From Microbacterium sp. SL75 (lineage in GTDB: Bacteria; Actinomycetota; Actinomycetes; Actinomycetales; Microbacteriaceae): a stretch of 64,000 nucleotides of DNA. The notes beneath the pieces were generated by a model. That model saw nothing but the letters and a program-made list of their open reading frames with translations, made no database searches and had not been told where the DNA came from. Numbering within the stretch: position 1 is the first letter of the stretch; each line of letters opens with the position of its first letter. Below, piece by piece: positions 56,279-64,000 of the stretch. A program made the translations under genes and the position numbers. The stretch covers positions 3,038,001 through 3,102,000 of the forward strand of contig NZ_CP113067.1 of the NCBI RefSeq assembly GCF_026625865.1, read 5' to 3'.

Positions 56279-56651
56279 GCGAATGGGTCGGCTGGACGGT
56301 CGCGTCACGGGTTCGCCCGTGCCGAGGAACGTCCGGGCTCCACAGGGCAGGACGGTGGGTAACGCCCACCCGGAGCGATCCGCGAGACAGTGCCACAGAG
56401 AGCAGACCGCCTCGGCCCCTCGGGGCCGGGGTAAGGGTGAAAGGGTGGTGTAAGAGACCACCGGGGTCGTGGTGACACGACCCGCGAGGTAAACCTCGTC
56501 CGGAGCAAGGCCAGACAGGGGATGACGACGCGGCTCGCCGAGTCCCCGGGTAGGCCGCTGGAGCGGCACGGCAACGTGTCGCCGAGAGAGATGACCGTCC
56601 ACGGGGTTTCGACCCCCGGACAGAACCCGGCGTACAGGCCGGCCCATTCGC
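56279..56651 (+). ncRNA. rnpB: RNase P RNA, class A
   Basis: The 5' end GCGAATGGG pairs with CCCATTCGC at the 3' end (P1). The conserved GAGGAACGTCCGGGCTCCACAG block, ACAGTGCCACAGAGAGCAGAC and the 3' CCCGGCGTACAGGCCGG give class A RNase P RNA. It processes tRNA 5' ends. Ends are set by the P1 pairing and may be off by a few bases. GCGCTTTTCC after it may terminate. Confidence 0.95.
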
Positions 56652-56789
56652 GCTTTTCCACGCCGACTCGCCGTTCTCACCGACGTCACCGCAGACCTGG
56701 CCCGAACAGACGCCGCGCGAGGGACACGCGCGCCGGAGGGCCGTCGAGGCCGAGCTCGAGCGCAAGACCGTCGGCTCGTCGAACCGATG

Positions 56790-56819
56790 TCGAGTGTCGC
56801 ACATATGTTCTACACTCGA
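56790..56819. promoter_or_regulatory. Extended palindrome with SOS (LexA) box-like core
   Basis: A 30-base dyad centred between 56804 and 56805: arms TCGAGTGT (56790-56797) and ACACTCGA (56812-56819) are exact, and the core CGCACATATGTTCT resembles the actinobacterial LexA site CGAAC-N4-GTTCG with two deviations. It lies 27 bases before the ATG at 56846. Candidate LexA operator. Confidence 0.6.
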
Positions 56820-56845
56820 GCACGGCCGGGAAAGGGGTCCGGCGC

Positions 56846-57136
56846 ATGGGTACGAGGGTCAGCGACGAGATGGTCGCCCGGGTGCTGGCATCCATCGCCC
56901 CCTGCACGCTGCAGCCCGAGACGTGGGGGGCGCGAGCGATCGACTGGTATCCGCAGAAGCGCCCGGTGTGGGCATGGGTGACCTGGCCGAACCGCGCCGC
57001 GACCCGCGAGCCCGCCTGGGCGACGGGTGGCAACGACCGCGTCGTCATGCTCGAGGTGCCGTGCGAGGGCGGGCACTGGGCGCCCGTCGTGTGGCGGAAC
57101 GCGGTCAGCGTCCGACGGATCGAGAACGCCGCGTGA
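56846..57136 (+). CDS. Small conserved protein, probably damage-inducible
   Basis: 96 residues: TRVSDEMVARVLASIAPCTL, then WYPQKRPVWAWVTWPNRAATRE and VPCEGGHWAPVVWRNAVSVR, rich in Trp. No signal peptide or membrane helix. No family recognised; homologues occur beside SOS-box promoters in related genomes, in my recollection. The SOS-like palindrome upstream suggests LexA control. ATG 56846 has GGAAAGGGG upstream. It is convergent with ppgK (three bases apart). Confidence 0.72.
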   Translation: MGTRVSDEMVARVLASIAPCTLQPETWGARAIDWYPQKRPVWAWVTWPNRAATREPAWATGGNDRVVMLEVPCEGGHWAPVVWRNAVSVRRIENAA

Positions 57137-57139
57137 GCG

Positions 57140-57925
57140 CTACTTGACCGCCGGCAGGGCCTCGGGCACCGGCACGGCGAGCGAGGCCGCACCGATGATG
57201 CCCGCGTTGTTACGGTGCTTCGCGGGCACGATCGGCGCGCGGAGCTTCAGCAGCGGCAGGAAGTTCTCGGAGTGCTTCGAGACCCCGCCGCCGACGACGA
57301 TGAGGTCGGGGCTGAAGAGGAACTCGACGTAGTCGTAGTACCACTGCAGACGCTTCGCCCACTTCTCCCACGACAGCTCCTCGCGCTCCATCGCGGAGTA
57401 GGCCGCGAAGTGCTCGGCGTCCTTCTTGTGGCCGGCGCGCTGCAGGTGACCCAGCTCGCTGTTGGGCACGAGCACGCCGTCGTAGATCATGGCCGACCCG
57501 ATACCGGTGCCGAGCGTCGTGAGAATGACGAGACCGTCGACACCCTTCGCCGCGCCGTAGCGGACCTCGGCGATGCCGGCGACGTCGGCGTCGTTGGCGA
57601 AGTGGATGTCGCGCGAGAGCCCGTGCTCGAAGAACTTCTCGGCCTCGAAGCCGATCCACGACTTCGACACGTTCGCGGCCGACAGGGTGCGGCCGCCCTT
57701 CACGATGGCCGGGAAAGCCACGCCCAGCGGCAGATCCGCGGGCGCTTCGAGGGTCTCGAGCACCTGGTGCACGGCCGCCAGCACGTCGGCAGGCTCCGCG
57801 CCCGCGGGGGTTGCGACCTTGACGCGGTCGCTGACGAGCTCCCCGGCATCCAGATCCACGATTCCGGCTTTGATGCCGGTTCCGCCGATGTCCACTCCGA
57901 CCGCACGAGACGCATTCGTTGCCAT
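57140..57925 (-). CDS. ppgK: Polyphosphate glucokinase
   Basis: 261-residue ROK-family enzyme phosphorylating glucose with polyphosphate or ATP. The phosphate motif DIGGTGIKAGIVD is near the N-terminus, ANDADVAG holds the catalytic Asp, LTTLGTGIGSAMIYDG follows, and LSWEKWAKRLQWYYDYVEFL near the C-terminus is diagnostic for PPGK. ATG 57925. Longer frame upstream is a shadow. Confidence 0.93.
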   Translation of the reverse strand: MATNASRAVGVDIGGTGIKAGIVDLDAGELVSDRVKVATPAGAEPADVLAAVHQVLETLEAPADLPLGVAFPAIVKGGRTLSAANVSKSWIGFEAEKFFEHGLSRDIHFANDADVAGIAEVRYGAAKGVDGLVILTTLGTGIGSAMIYDGVLVPNSELGHLQRAGHKKDAEHFAAYSAMEREELSWEKWAKRLQWYYDYVEFLFSPDLIVVGGGVSKHSENFLPLLKLRAPIVPAKHRNNAGIIGAASLAVPVPEALPAVK

Positions 57926-58021
57926 ACCCCTCAGCCTATCCAGCCGCACGGTCGGGATCAGTAGGATCGGGGGAGCACCGGCGGTTCGCGCCGAGACGCG
58001 AGATCCACGTGAGGAGCGATC

Positions 58022-58225
58022 GTGAGCGACGAAGACAAGAAGTACTGGTACAACCTTGAGACCGGCAAGGTCGAGCAGGGGTACGAGTCGCCCGCGGTGG
58101 ATCGTGCCGGTCCCTTCGACACCGCCGAAGAAGCGGCCAATGCGCCGCAGCTCATGAAGGAGCGGTCGAAGCAGTGGGCCGAAGAAGACGCCCGCGACGA
58201 CTGGGGCTCCGGCTCCGCCCGCTGA
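58022..58225 (+). CDS. Small acidic protein, SPOR-like/methionine aminopeptidase-adjacent type
   Basis: 67 residues: MSDEDKKYWYNLETGKVEQG, then RAGPFDTAEEAANAPQLMKE, typical of a small actinobacterial family annotated as SPOR domain-containing. Role unknown. GTG start at 58022; 19 bases before glnA2, probably cotranscribed. Confidence 0.8.
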   Translation: MSDEDKKYWYNLETGKVEQGYESPAVDRAGPFDTAEEAANAPQLMKERSKQWAEEDARDDWGSGSAR

Positions 58226-58244
58226 ACGCCCACCGAAACGAGGG

Positions 58245-59591
58245 ATGACGATGGACAAGCAGCGCGATTTCGTCTTGCGCACGATCGAGGAGCGGGGCGT
58301 CAAGTTCGTCCGCCTCTGGTTCACCGATGTGGTCGGCACGCTGAAGTCGGTGGCGATCGCCCCGGCTGAGGTCGAGGGCGCCTTCACCGAGGGGCTCGGC
58401 TTCGACGGCTCGGCGATCGAGGGGCTCACGCGCTCCTACGAGTCGGACCTGCTGGCGCACCCCGATCCCACGACCTTCCAGATCCTGCCGTGGCGCGGAG
58501 AGATCGACCCGACGGCGCGCATGTTCTGCGACATCACGACGCCCGACGGCCAGCCGGCCGTCGCCGACCCTCGCCACGTGCTCAAGCGGACGCTCGCGAA
58601 GGCGGCCGACGCCGGGTTCACGTTCTACACGCACCCCGAGATCGAGTTCTACCTGCTGAAGTCGTCGCAGCTCGGCGCGGACGGACGCCCGCAGCCCGTC
58701 GACTCGGCCGGATACTTCGACAACGTCCCCGGCGGCACGGCGCACGACTTCCGCCGCCGTTCGGTGCGCATGCTCGAAGACCTCGGCATCTCGGTCGAGT
58801 TCAGCCACCACGAGGGCGGTCCCGGTCAGAACGAGATCGACCTGCGGTATGCCGACGCGCTCACCACGGCCGACAACATCATGACCTTCCGCACGGTGGT
58901 GAAGGAGGTCGCGATCGAGCAGGGCGTGTACGCCACCTTCATGCCCAAGCCCATCAGCGGCCAGCCCGGCAGCGGCATGCACACGCACCTGTCGCTCTTC
59001 GAGGGCGACATGAACGCCTTCTACGAAGAGGGCGGGCAGTACCAGCTCTCGAAGGTCGGTCGCCACTTCATCGCGGGCCTGCTCCGCCACGCGAACGAGA
59101 TCTCGGCCGTGACGAACCAGTTCGTCAACTCGTACAAGCGTCTGTGGGGCGGCGACGAGGCACCGAGCTTCATCTGCTGGGGCCACAACAACCGCTCCGC
59201 TCTCGTGCGCGTGCCGCTGTACAAGCCCAACAAGGGCCAGTCGACCCGCGTCGAGTACCGCGCCCTCGACTCCGCCGCGAACCCCTACCTGTCGTACGCG
59301 CTCATGCTCGCGGCCGGACTCAAGGGCATCGAGCAGGAGTACGAGCTCCCCGCCGAGGCGGAGGACAACGTGTGGTCGCTCAGCGACACCGAGCGCCGTG
59401 CCCTCGGCTACGCGCCGCTTCCCGCGAGCCTCGACCACGCCCTCGAGTACCTCGAGGAGTCGGAGCTCGTCGCCGAGACGCTGGGCGAGACGGTCTTCAA
59501 GTACGTGCTGCTCAACAAGCGTCGCGAGTGGCAGCAGTACCGCGCCCAGGTGACGCCGTTCGAGCTCGCGAGCAACCTCGAAGCACTCTGA
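58245..59591 (+). CDS. glnA2: Type I glutamine synthetase, non-adenylylated (GlnA2-like)
   Basis: 448 residues. N-terminal beta-grasp with VVGTLKSVAIAPAEVE and the catalytic domain with GLGFDGSAIEGL, THPEIEFYLL, PKPISGQPGSGMHTH (ATP and metal residues) and NKGQSTRVEYRALDSAANPY. The adenylylation position that reads N-L-Y-D-L in regulated enzymes here reads N-V-W-S-L, with no tyrosine, so it cannot be adenylylated at that site. Family members can use other amines; GlnA2 is the usual name in actinobacteria, and it sits directly before glnE. Confidence 0.92.
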   Translation: MTMDKQRDFVLRTIEERGVKFVRLWFTDVVGTLKSVAIAPAEVEGAFTEGLGFDGSAIEGLTRSYESDLLAHPDPTTFQILPWRGEIDPTARMFCDITTPDGQPAVADPRHVLKRTLAKAADAGFTFYTHPEIEFYLLKSSQLGADGRPQPVDSAGYFDNVPGGTAHDFRRRSVRMLEDLGISVEFSHHEGGPGQNEIDLRYADALTTADNIMTFRTVVKEVAIEQGVYATFMPKPISGQPGSGMHTHLSLFEGDMNAFYEEGGQYQLSKVGRHFIAGLLRHANEISAVTNQFVNSYKRLWGGDEAPSFICWGHNNRSALVRVPLYKPNKGQSTRVEYRALDSAANPYLSYALMLAAGLKGIEQEYELPAEAEDNVWSLSDTERRALGYAPLPASLDHALEYLEESELVAETLGETVFKYVLLNKRREWQQYRAQVTPFELASNLEAL

Positions 59592-59601
59592 CGGTCGTTC
59601 C

Positions 59602-62592
59602 ATGACCTCGGGCGATCGCTCCACCGCGCTCACCGCCCTGGCTCGCACCGGCTTCTCGCGGCTCGCCGAAGCAGACTCCCTGCTCGGCGAGCTCGAGGAG
59701 TCGGTGGGGGTCGGACGGGCGGATGCCATGCAGCTCGCGCAGCGCGTGGCGGATCCCGACCGTGCCCTCCTGTCGATCCTGCAGGTCGCCCGCCGGGATC
59801 GTGACGCGGTTCGCGCGACGGCCGCCGACGCCGGCGCGTGGCGGGCCCTGTGGGATCTGGCCGGCGCCTCCGACGGGTTCGCCGAGTTCTACCTCCGCCA
59901 CCCCGACGAGCTCGCCCACCTGTCGGGTGCCGGTCTGACGCTGCCGGACGAGCCCACCATGAGGGCCGAGCTCCTGGCATCCGTCGGCGATGTCGAGGGT
60001 TTCGCGTCGGATTCCTCGGATGCCGCGTGGGTCGCATTGCGCGTGCGCTATCGCCGCTTGCTGGCCCGGATCGCGGCGTACGACCTCGGCCAGGATGACC
60101 CGGCGGGGGCGATCCCCGTCGTTTCCTCCTCACTCGCCGATCTGGCGGGAGCCGCCCTCGAAGCCGCGCTGAGCGTGGCTCGGGCGCGGGTGTCCGGTGC
60201 CGGGCCGGGGTCCTTTCCGCGCGAACAGGTGGAGGCGACCCGGTTCGCCATCATCGCAATGGGCAAGACCGGCGCACGCGAGCTGAACTACGTCAGCGAC
60301 GTCGACGTGATCTTCGTCGGGGGAACCGCCGACGAAGACGTGGTCTCCGAGGCGAGGGCGATCGATATCGGCACCCGCCTCGCCGTTCAGACGATGCGCG
60401 GCATCTCGGGACCCGAAATCGAGCCGCCCCTGTGGGAGGTCGACCCGAATCTGCGCCCCGAGGGCAAGCAGGGCGCGCTGGTGCGCAGCCTCGCCTCGCA
60501 CGAGCAGTACTACGCCCGGTGGGCCAAGAGCTGGGAGTTCCAGGCGCTGCTGAAGGCCCGGGCCATCGCGGGGGACGCGACGCTCGGCGCTGAGTACGTC
60601 GCGGCGGTCCAACCGCTCGTCTGGCACAGCGCCGCGCGCGAGAACTTCGTCGAGGGCGTGCAGCGCATGCGCGAGCGCGTGACCGACCACATTCCCGCAG
60701 CCGAGGTCAACCGTCAGCTCAAGCTCGGCCCCGGCGGCATCCGTGACGTCGAGTTCACCGTGCAGCTGCTGCAGCTCGTGCACGGTCTCACCGACGAGCG
60801 CATCCGCCAGCGCGGAACGCTCGAGGCGCTCGACGCTCTCGTGGCCGAGGGCTACATCGGTCGCACCGAGGCCGAGGCCTTCGGCCGCGACTATCGTCTG
60901 CTGCGGCTGCTCGAGCACCGCCTTCAGCTCCGGGGTCTGCGCCGGACGGCCCTGCTGCCCGAGAAGGACGACGATCTTCGGGTGCTCGCACGAGCGTCCC
61001 GCCTGGCCGACTCGGCATCCGGAGTGCAGGCGGTGTGGGAGGGCATCAAACGCGAGGTGCGCGACATCCACGTGCGCCTGTTCTACCGCCCCCTGCTCTC
61101 GGCCGTCGCCGCCCTCCCCGAGGGGGAACGGACGCTCTCGACCGAGCAGGCGCGCGATCGGCTCGCCGCGATCGGCTTCCGCGACCCGGCCGGCGCGCTG
61201 CGCCACATCGCGGCGCTGACCAGTGGGCTCAGCCGCAAGGCCACCATCCAGCGGCACCTCATGCCGATCATGATCCGCTGGTTCGCCGACGGCGTCGACC
61301 CCGACTACGGTCTGCTCGTCTTCCGCCGCATCAGCGAGCGGCTCGGGAACACCCCGTGGTTCTTGCGCATGCTGCGCGACTCGGCGGGCGCTGCCGAGAG
61401 CCTCACACGCGTGTTGTCCGGCTCGAGGTACATCGGCGAGCTCATGGAGTGGATCCCCGAGTCGGTCGCCTGGCTCGACGACGACGCCCTGCTGCGTCCC
61501 CGCTCGGGCAAGGCCCTCGAAGAAGAGGCGCGAGCGATCCAGACGCGGTGGCAGAACATCGATGACGCGATGCGCTCGGTGCGCGCCCTCCGCCGCCGCG
61601 AGATGCTGCGCGTCGCGATGGCCGCGGTGCTCGGCACCGTGTCGCTGGAGGAACTCTCCGACGCTCTCACGACCATCACCGAGGTCACGATCCAGGCCAC
61701 CCTGCGCGCCGTGCGCCGGGTCGTCGTGCCGCCCGAGGACGACGACCTCGACTTCGCGGTCATCGCGATGGGACGCTTCGGCGGCCGGGAGATCGGATTC
61801 GGTTCCGATGCCGACGTCATGTACGTCTACCGCGCGAACGGCGTCGACCCTCAGCGGGCGGGCCAACTCGCGCTCAAACTCGTCGCGGGCCTGCGCGAGC
61901 ATTCGGAAGACCACCGCCTGCCGCTCGACCTGGACGCCGAGCTGCGCCCCGAGGGGCGTAGCGGTCCCCTGGCCCGCTCTCTCGATGCGTACGCCGAGTA
62001 CTACCGGCGATGGTCGCTGTCGTGGGAGGCGCAGGCTTTGCTGCGCGCCCGTGGCGTGGCCGGCAGCGTGAAACTGATCGGGGCGTTCCTCGACCTCGCC
62101 GACGAGGTGCGTTACCCGGAGTCGGCCGACCCGAACGGCCTGCGCGAGATTCGCCGGATCAAGGCCCGTGTCGAGAACGAACGTCTGCCGCAGGGCGCCG
62201 ACCCGGCGCGACACCTCAAGCTCGGCCCGGGCTCGATCAGCGACGTGGAATGGCTCGTGCAACTCCTGCAGTTGCAGCACGCTCGCGCGACCCCCGCGAT
62301 GCGCACGACGTCTACCCTCGAGGCGCTCGAAGCGGCCGTCGATGCGGGTCACATCGAGAGCGACGCGGCCGACAAACTCGCAGCGGCGTGGCACCTGGCG
62401 AGCCGTCTGCGCTCCGCGAACACCCTGCTGTCGGGGCAGACGAGCAACGTCCTCCCCGTCGACCGCGCCAAACTCGACGGCATCGGCCGCATCCTCGAGT
62501 ACGCGCCGCGCTCCGCGACGCAGGTCGAGGAAGACTACTTCGGCGCCACCCGCCGCGCCCGCCGCGTCTTCGACAAGCTCTTCTACGGCTGA
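59602..62592 (+). CDS. glnE: Bifunctional glutamine synthetase adenylyltransferase/adenylyl-removing enzyme
   Basis: 996 residues with two nucleotidyltransferase halves. The first contains MGKTGARELNYVSDVDVIFVGG, followed by a GlnD PII-uridylyltransferase-like helical region (KLGPGGIRDVEFTVQLLQLV). The second has MGRFGGREIGFGSDADVMYVY and KLGPGSISDVEWLVQLLQLQ. It modifies GlnA1 and removes the AMP group in response to nitrogen signals. Follows glnA2 by 10 bases, the usual actinobacterial order; its target GlnA1 is not in this window. Confidence 0.96.
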   Translation: MTSGDRSTALTALARTGFSRLAEADSLLGELEESVGVGRADAMQLAQRVADPDRALLSILQVARRDRDAVRATAADAGAWRALWDLAGASDGFAEFYLRHPDELAHLSGAGLTLPDEPTMRAELLASVGDVEGFASDSSDAAWVALRVRYRRLLARIAAYDLGQDDPAGAIPVVSSSLADLAGAALEAALSVARARVSGAGPGSFPREQVEATRFAIIAMGKTGARELNYVSDVDVIFVGGTADEDVVSEARAIDIGTRLAVQTMRGISGPEIEPPLWEVDPNLRPEGKQGALVRSLASHEQYYARWAKSWEFQALLKARAIAGDATLGAEYVAAVQPLVWHSAARENFVEGVQRMRERVTDHIPAAEVNRQLKLGPGGIRDVEFTVQLLQLVHGLTDERIRQRGTLEALDALVAEGYIGRTEAEAFGRDYRLLRLLEHRLQLRGLRRTALLPEKDDDLRVLARASRLADSASGVQAVWEGIKREVRDIHVRLFYRPLLSAVAALPEGERTLSTEQARDRLAAIGFRDPAGALRHIAALTSGLSRKATIQRHLMPIMIRWFADGVDPDYGLLVFRRISERLGNTPWFLRMLRDSAGAAESLTRVLSGSRYIGELMEWIPESVAWLDDDALLRPRSGKALEEEARAIQTRWQNIDDAMRSVRALRRREMLRVAMAAVLGTVSLEELSDALTTITEVTIQATLRAVRRVVVPPEDDDLDFAVIAMGRFGGREIGFGSDADVMYVYRANGVDPQRAGQLALKLVAGLREHSEDHRLPLDLDAELRPEGRSGPLARSLDAYAEYYRRWSLSWEAQALLRARGVAGSVKLIGAFLDLADEVRYPESADPNGLREIRRIKARVENERLPQGADPARHLKLGPGSISDVEWLVQLLQLQHARATPAMRTTSTLEALEAAVDAGHIESDAADKLAAAWHLASRLRSANTLLSGQTSNVLPVDRAKLDGIGRILEYAPRSATQVEEDYFGATRRARRVFDKLFYG

Positions 62593-62604
62593 CGGCCGCG
62601 AGCG

Positions 62605-62634
62605 AAGGGATGCCGCGAGACCGCGGCATCCCTT
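62605..62634. terminator. Bidirectional terminator between glnE and the ligase gene
   Basis: AAGGGATGCCGCG (62605-62617) pairs exactly with CGCGGCATCCCTT (62622-62634) over a four-base loop. It lies between the convergent ends. Confidence 0.88.
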
Positions 62635-62638
62635 CCTC

Positions 62639-64000
62639 TCATGCTTTGGACATCAGGCGTTCGCGGACCTCACGGCGCTGCACCTTGCCGATGAGCGAGC
62701 GGGGAAGGTCGTCGACGATGACGACTCGACGCGGAACCTTGTAGGCCGCGAGTCGCGCCTTGCAGAAGTCACGGATGGCGTCGGGCTCGACATGCACACC
62801 CTCGCGCAGCACGATCGCCGCGGCGACGTCTTCTTGGCCGCTGGACTTCGGAAGGGCGACCACGGCTGCTCCCGCGATGTCGGGGTGCGAGGTGAGGACG
62901 TCTTCGACCTCGCTCGGCGAAACGTTGAAGCCGCCGGTGATGATGATCTCTTTCAGTCGGTCGACGATGGTGACGAATCCGTCGGGCGAGACCGTGGCGA
63001 TATCGCCCGTCCGCAGCCAGCCGCCGTCGAGCAGCGTCGCCGCCGTGTCGGACGGACGGTTCCAGTACCCCTGGAAGACCTGCGGACCACGCAGCAACAG
63101 CTCGCCGGCCTCGCCCTGGGGCCGGTCGACGGTGGGGTCGTCGGGGTCCACGACGCGGATGTCGGTGCTGGGGAACGGCACGCCCACCGTTCCGGGTCGG
63201 CGCGACGGTCCGATCGGGTTGCCGAGGGCCACGGGCGAGGACTCGGTCATGCCGTAGCCTTCCACGAGCAACCCTCCGGTCGCGGCCTCCCAGCGATCGA
63301 CGGTCGCGACGGGCAGGCTCATCGCGCCCGAGATCGCGAACCGCACGGTGCTCAGATCGACGGTGCCGCGTGCTGCGGCGCGCGCAAGCTGGTCGTAGAT
63401 AGGAGGAACGGCCGGAAGGAACGTCGGCGGACTCTTCTTCGCCGCCGCCGACACCAGCTCGAGGTCGTACTTCGGAAACAGCACGAGTTTCGCGCCGATG
63501 CTCATCGCGAATGTGAGGCAGAGCGTGAGTCCGTAGGCGTGGAAGAGCGGGAGCACGCCATAGAACGTCTCTTCACCGTCGCGCAGGCCGGGTACCCACG
63601 CGCGACCCTGCATCGCGTTCGCGCGGAGGTTGGAGTGCGTGAGGACCGCACCCTTAGGCGTACCTGTGGTGCCGCTGGTGTATTGCAACAGTGCGATGTC
63701 GTCGAGAACCGGCCCCGCGTGCTTACGCGAGAGCGTGCCATGCGTCAGCAGCTTCTCCCACGCGAGCGGCCGCTTCGAGCGCGGGGTGCTCGTGAGCTGC
63801 TCACGCGCGGCCTTCGCCTTCGCGATGGGGAGACGCAGCGCGAGGCGCTTAGCCAGGGGGAGTGCGGCCGTGATGTCGACGCTGACGATCTTCTCGAGCG
63901 CGAGGTCGGCGGGGAACTCCGCGACCGTGTCAGCAAGCTTGTCCCAGACGATGGCGAACCGCGCGCCGTGGTCCTCGAACTGGTGGCGGAGCTCGCGCGG
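62639..64000 (-). CDS. fadD: Long-chain fatty acid--CoA ligase (5' end outside window)
   Basis: Adenylate-forming ligase activating fatty acids to acyl-CoA. The frame enters from the window edge (RELRHQFEDHGARF...), so its start is beyond 64000. The AMP-binding motif YTSGTTGTPKGAVLTHSN and the later EGYGMTESSPVA and GWLRTGDIATVSPDGFVTIVDRLK are intact; the C-terminal Lys region with IGKVQRREVR is present. Which fatty acids are used cannot be read from sequence; the gene symbol is generic. Confidence 0.9.
   Translation of the reverse strand, partial: PRELRHQFEDHGARFAIVWDKLADTVAEFPADLALEKIVSVDITAALPLAKRLALRLPIAKAKAAREQLTSTPRSKRPLAWEKLLTHGTLSRKHAGPVLDDIALLQYTSGTTGTPKGAVLTHSNLRANAMQGRAWVPGLRDGEETFYGVLPLFHAYGLTLCLTFAMSIGAKLVLFPKYDLELVSAAAKKSPPTFLPAVPPIYDQLARAAARGTVDLSTVRFAISGAMSLPVATVDRWEAATGGLLVEGYGMTESSPVALGNPIGPSRRPGTVGVPFPSTDIRVVDPDDPTVDRPQGEAGELLLRGPQVFQGYWNRPSDTAATLLDGGWLRTGDIATVSPDGFVTIVDRLKEIIITGGFNVSPSEVEDVLTSHPDIAGAAVVALPKSSGQEDVAAAIVLREGVHVEPDAIRDFCKARLAAYKVPRRVVIVDDLPRSLIGKVQRREVRERLMSKA

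Noticed and set aside
60130..62394. 754-codon open frame on the minus strand opposite glnE
   Set aside because: Antisense shadow of glnE with no recognisable motif.

Overview
The window is a high-GC stretch of actinobacterial chromosome. Gene content and order fit a member of the Microbacteriaceae, most likely Microbacterium: ybeY-CBS protein-era, recO-uppS, dusB-dgt-dnaG, the fasR-fabD-fabH-acpP-fabF block, aceE, glnA2-glnE, ppgK, and small family-typical proteins of the DUF3145 and DUF7882-like types. Overlapping ATGA/GTGA start-stop junctions and GTG starts are common. No plasmid, phage or insertion-sequence genes are seen, and there is no CRISPR array.

Layout. 1-4242: ybeY (5' end outside the window), a CorC-type CBS protein and era, then an oxidoreductase and an acetyltransferase. 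4263-6141: leuA behind a leader peptide with three CTT leucine codons and a pseudoknot-forming leader. 6164-9315: a methyltransferase remnant, a divergent SDR/TetR pair, a MOSC protein and a TRIC-like channel. 9581-17743: DNA repair (recO), undecaprenyl diphosphate synthesis (uppS), a DsbA-family protein, then dusB-dgt-dnaG and an unusual ABC ATPase. 17806-27975: tRNA-Asn, a Ser/Thr kinase, an acyltransferase-SGNH protein, glutaminase, small operons (SRPBCC-DUF4166; lipoprotein-glutathionylspermidine synthase-like), peptide deformylase and a DMT transporter. 28071-31536: a tightly overlapping accessory operon described below. 31672-38686: tRNA-CAT, an SDR, two CorC-like membrane proteins, and a DUF6230/DUF6114 secreted-protein cassette facing a TetR gene across a perfect palindrome. 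38822-43626: small conserved proteins, a two-component system and a disrupted exported protein. 43782-51465: fatty-acid synthase II genes with their PucR-type regulator, and aceE. 51717-62592: tRNA-Val, a zinc-ribbon protein, a PolI-like polymerase, RNase P RNA, a small gene behind an SOS-like palindrome, ppgK, glnA2 and glnE. The window ends inside an acyl-CoA ligase gene.

The most interesting system is the six-gene operon at 31536-28071 (minus strand): an EspC/WXG100-like small helical protein, a 528-residue protein with an N-terminal helical region and a C-terminal alpha/beta-hydrolase (S386, D434, H488 as candidate triad), a YbaB-like protein, a second small helical protein, and two tandem lipoproteins. 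I infer a type VII-secreted lipase-like effector with chaperone/partner proteins and two lipoprotein immunity candidates.

Sequence integrity needs attention. Two genes are broken by local rearrangements: aceE by a 32-bp tandem duplication, and an exported protein gene by a 65-bp insertion that contains an inverted copy of its own flanks. A third, harmless 24-bp tandem duplication lies just after tRNA-Asn. These may be real mutations or assembly errors; re-reading those positions would decide.
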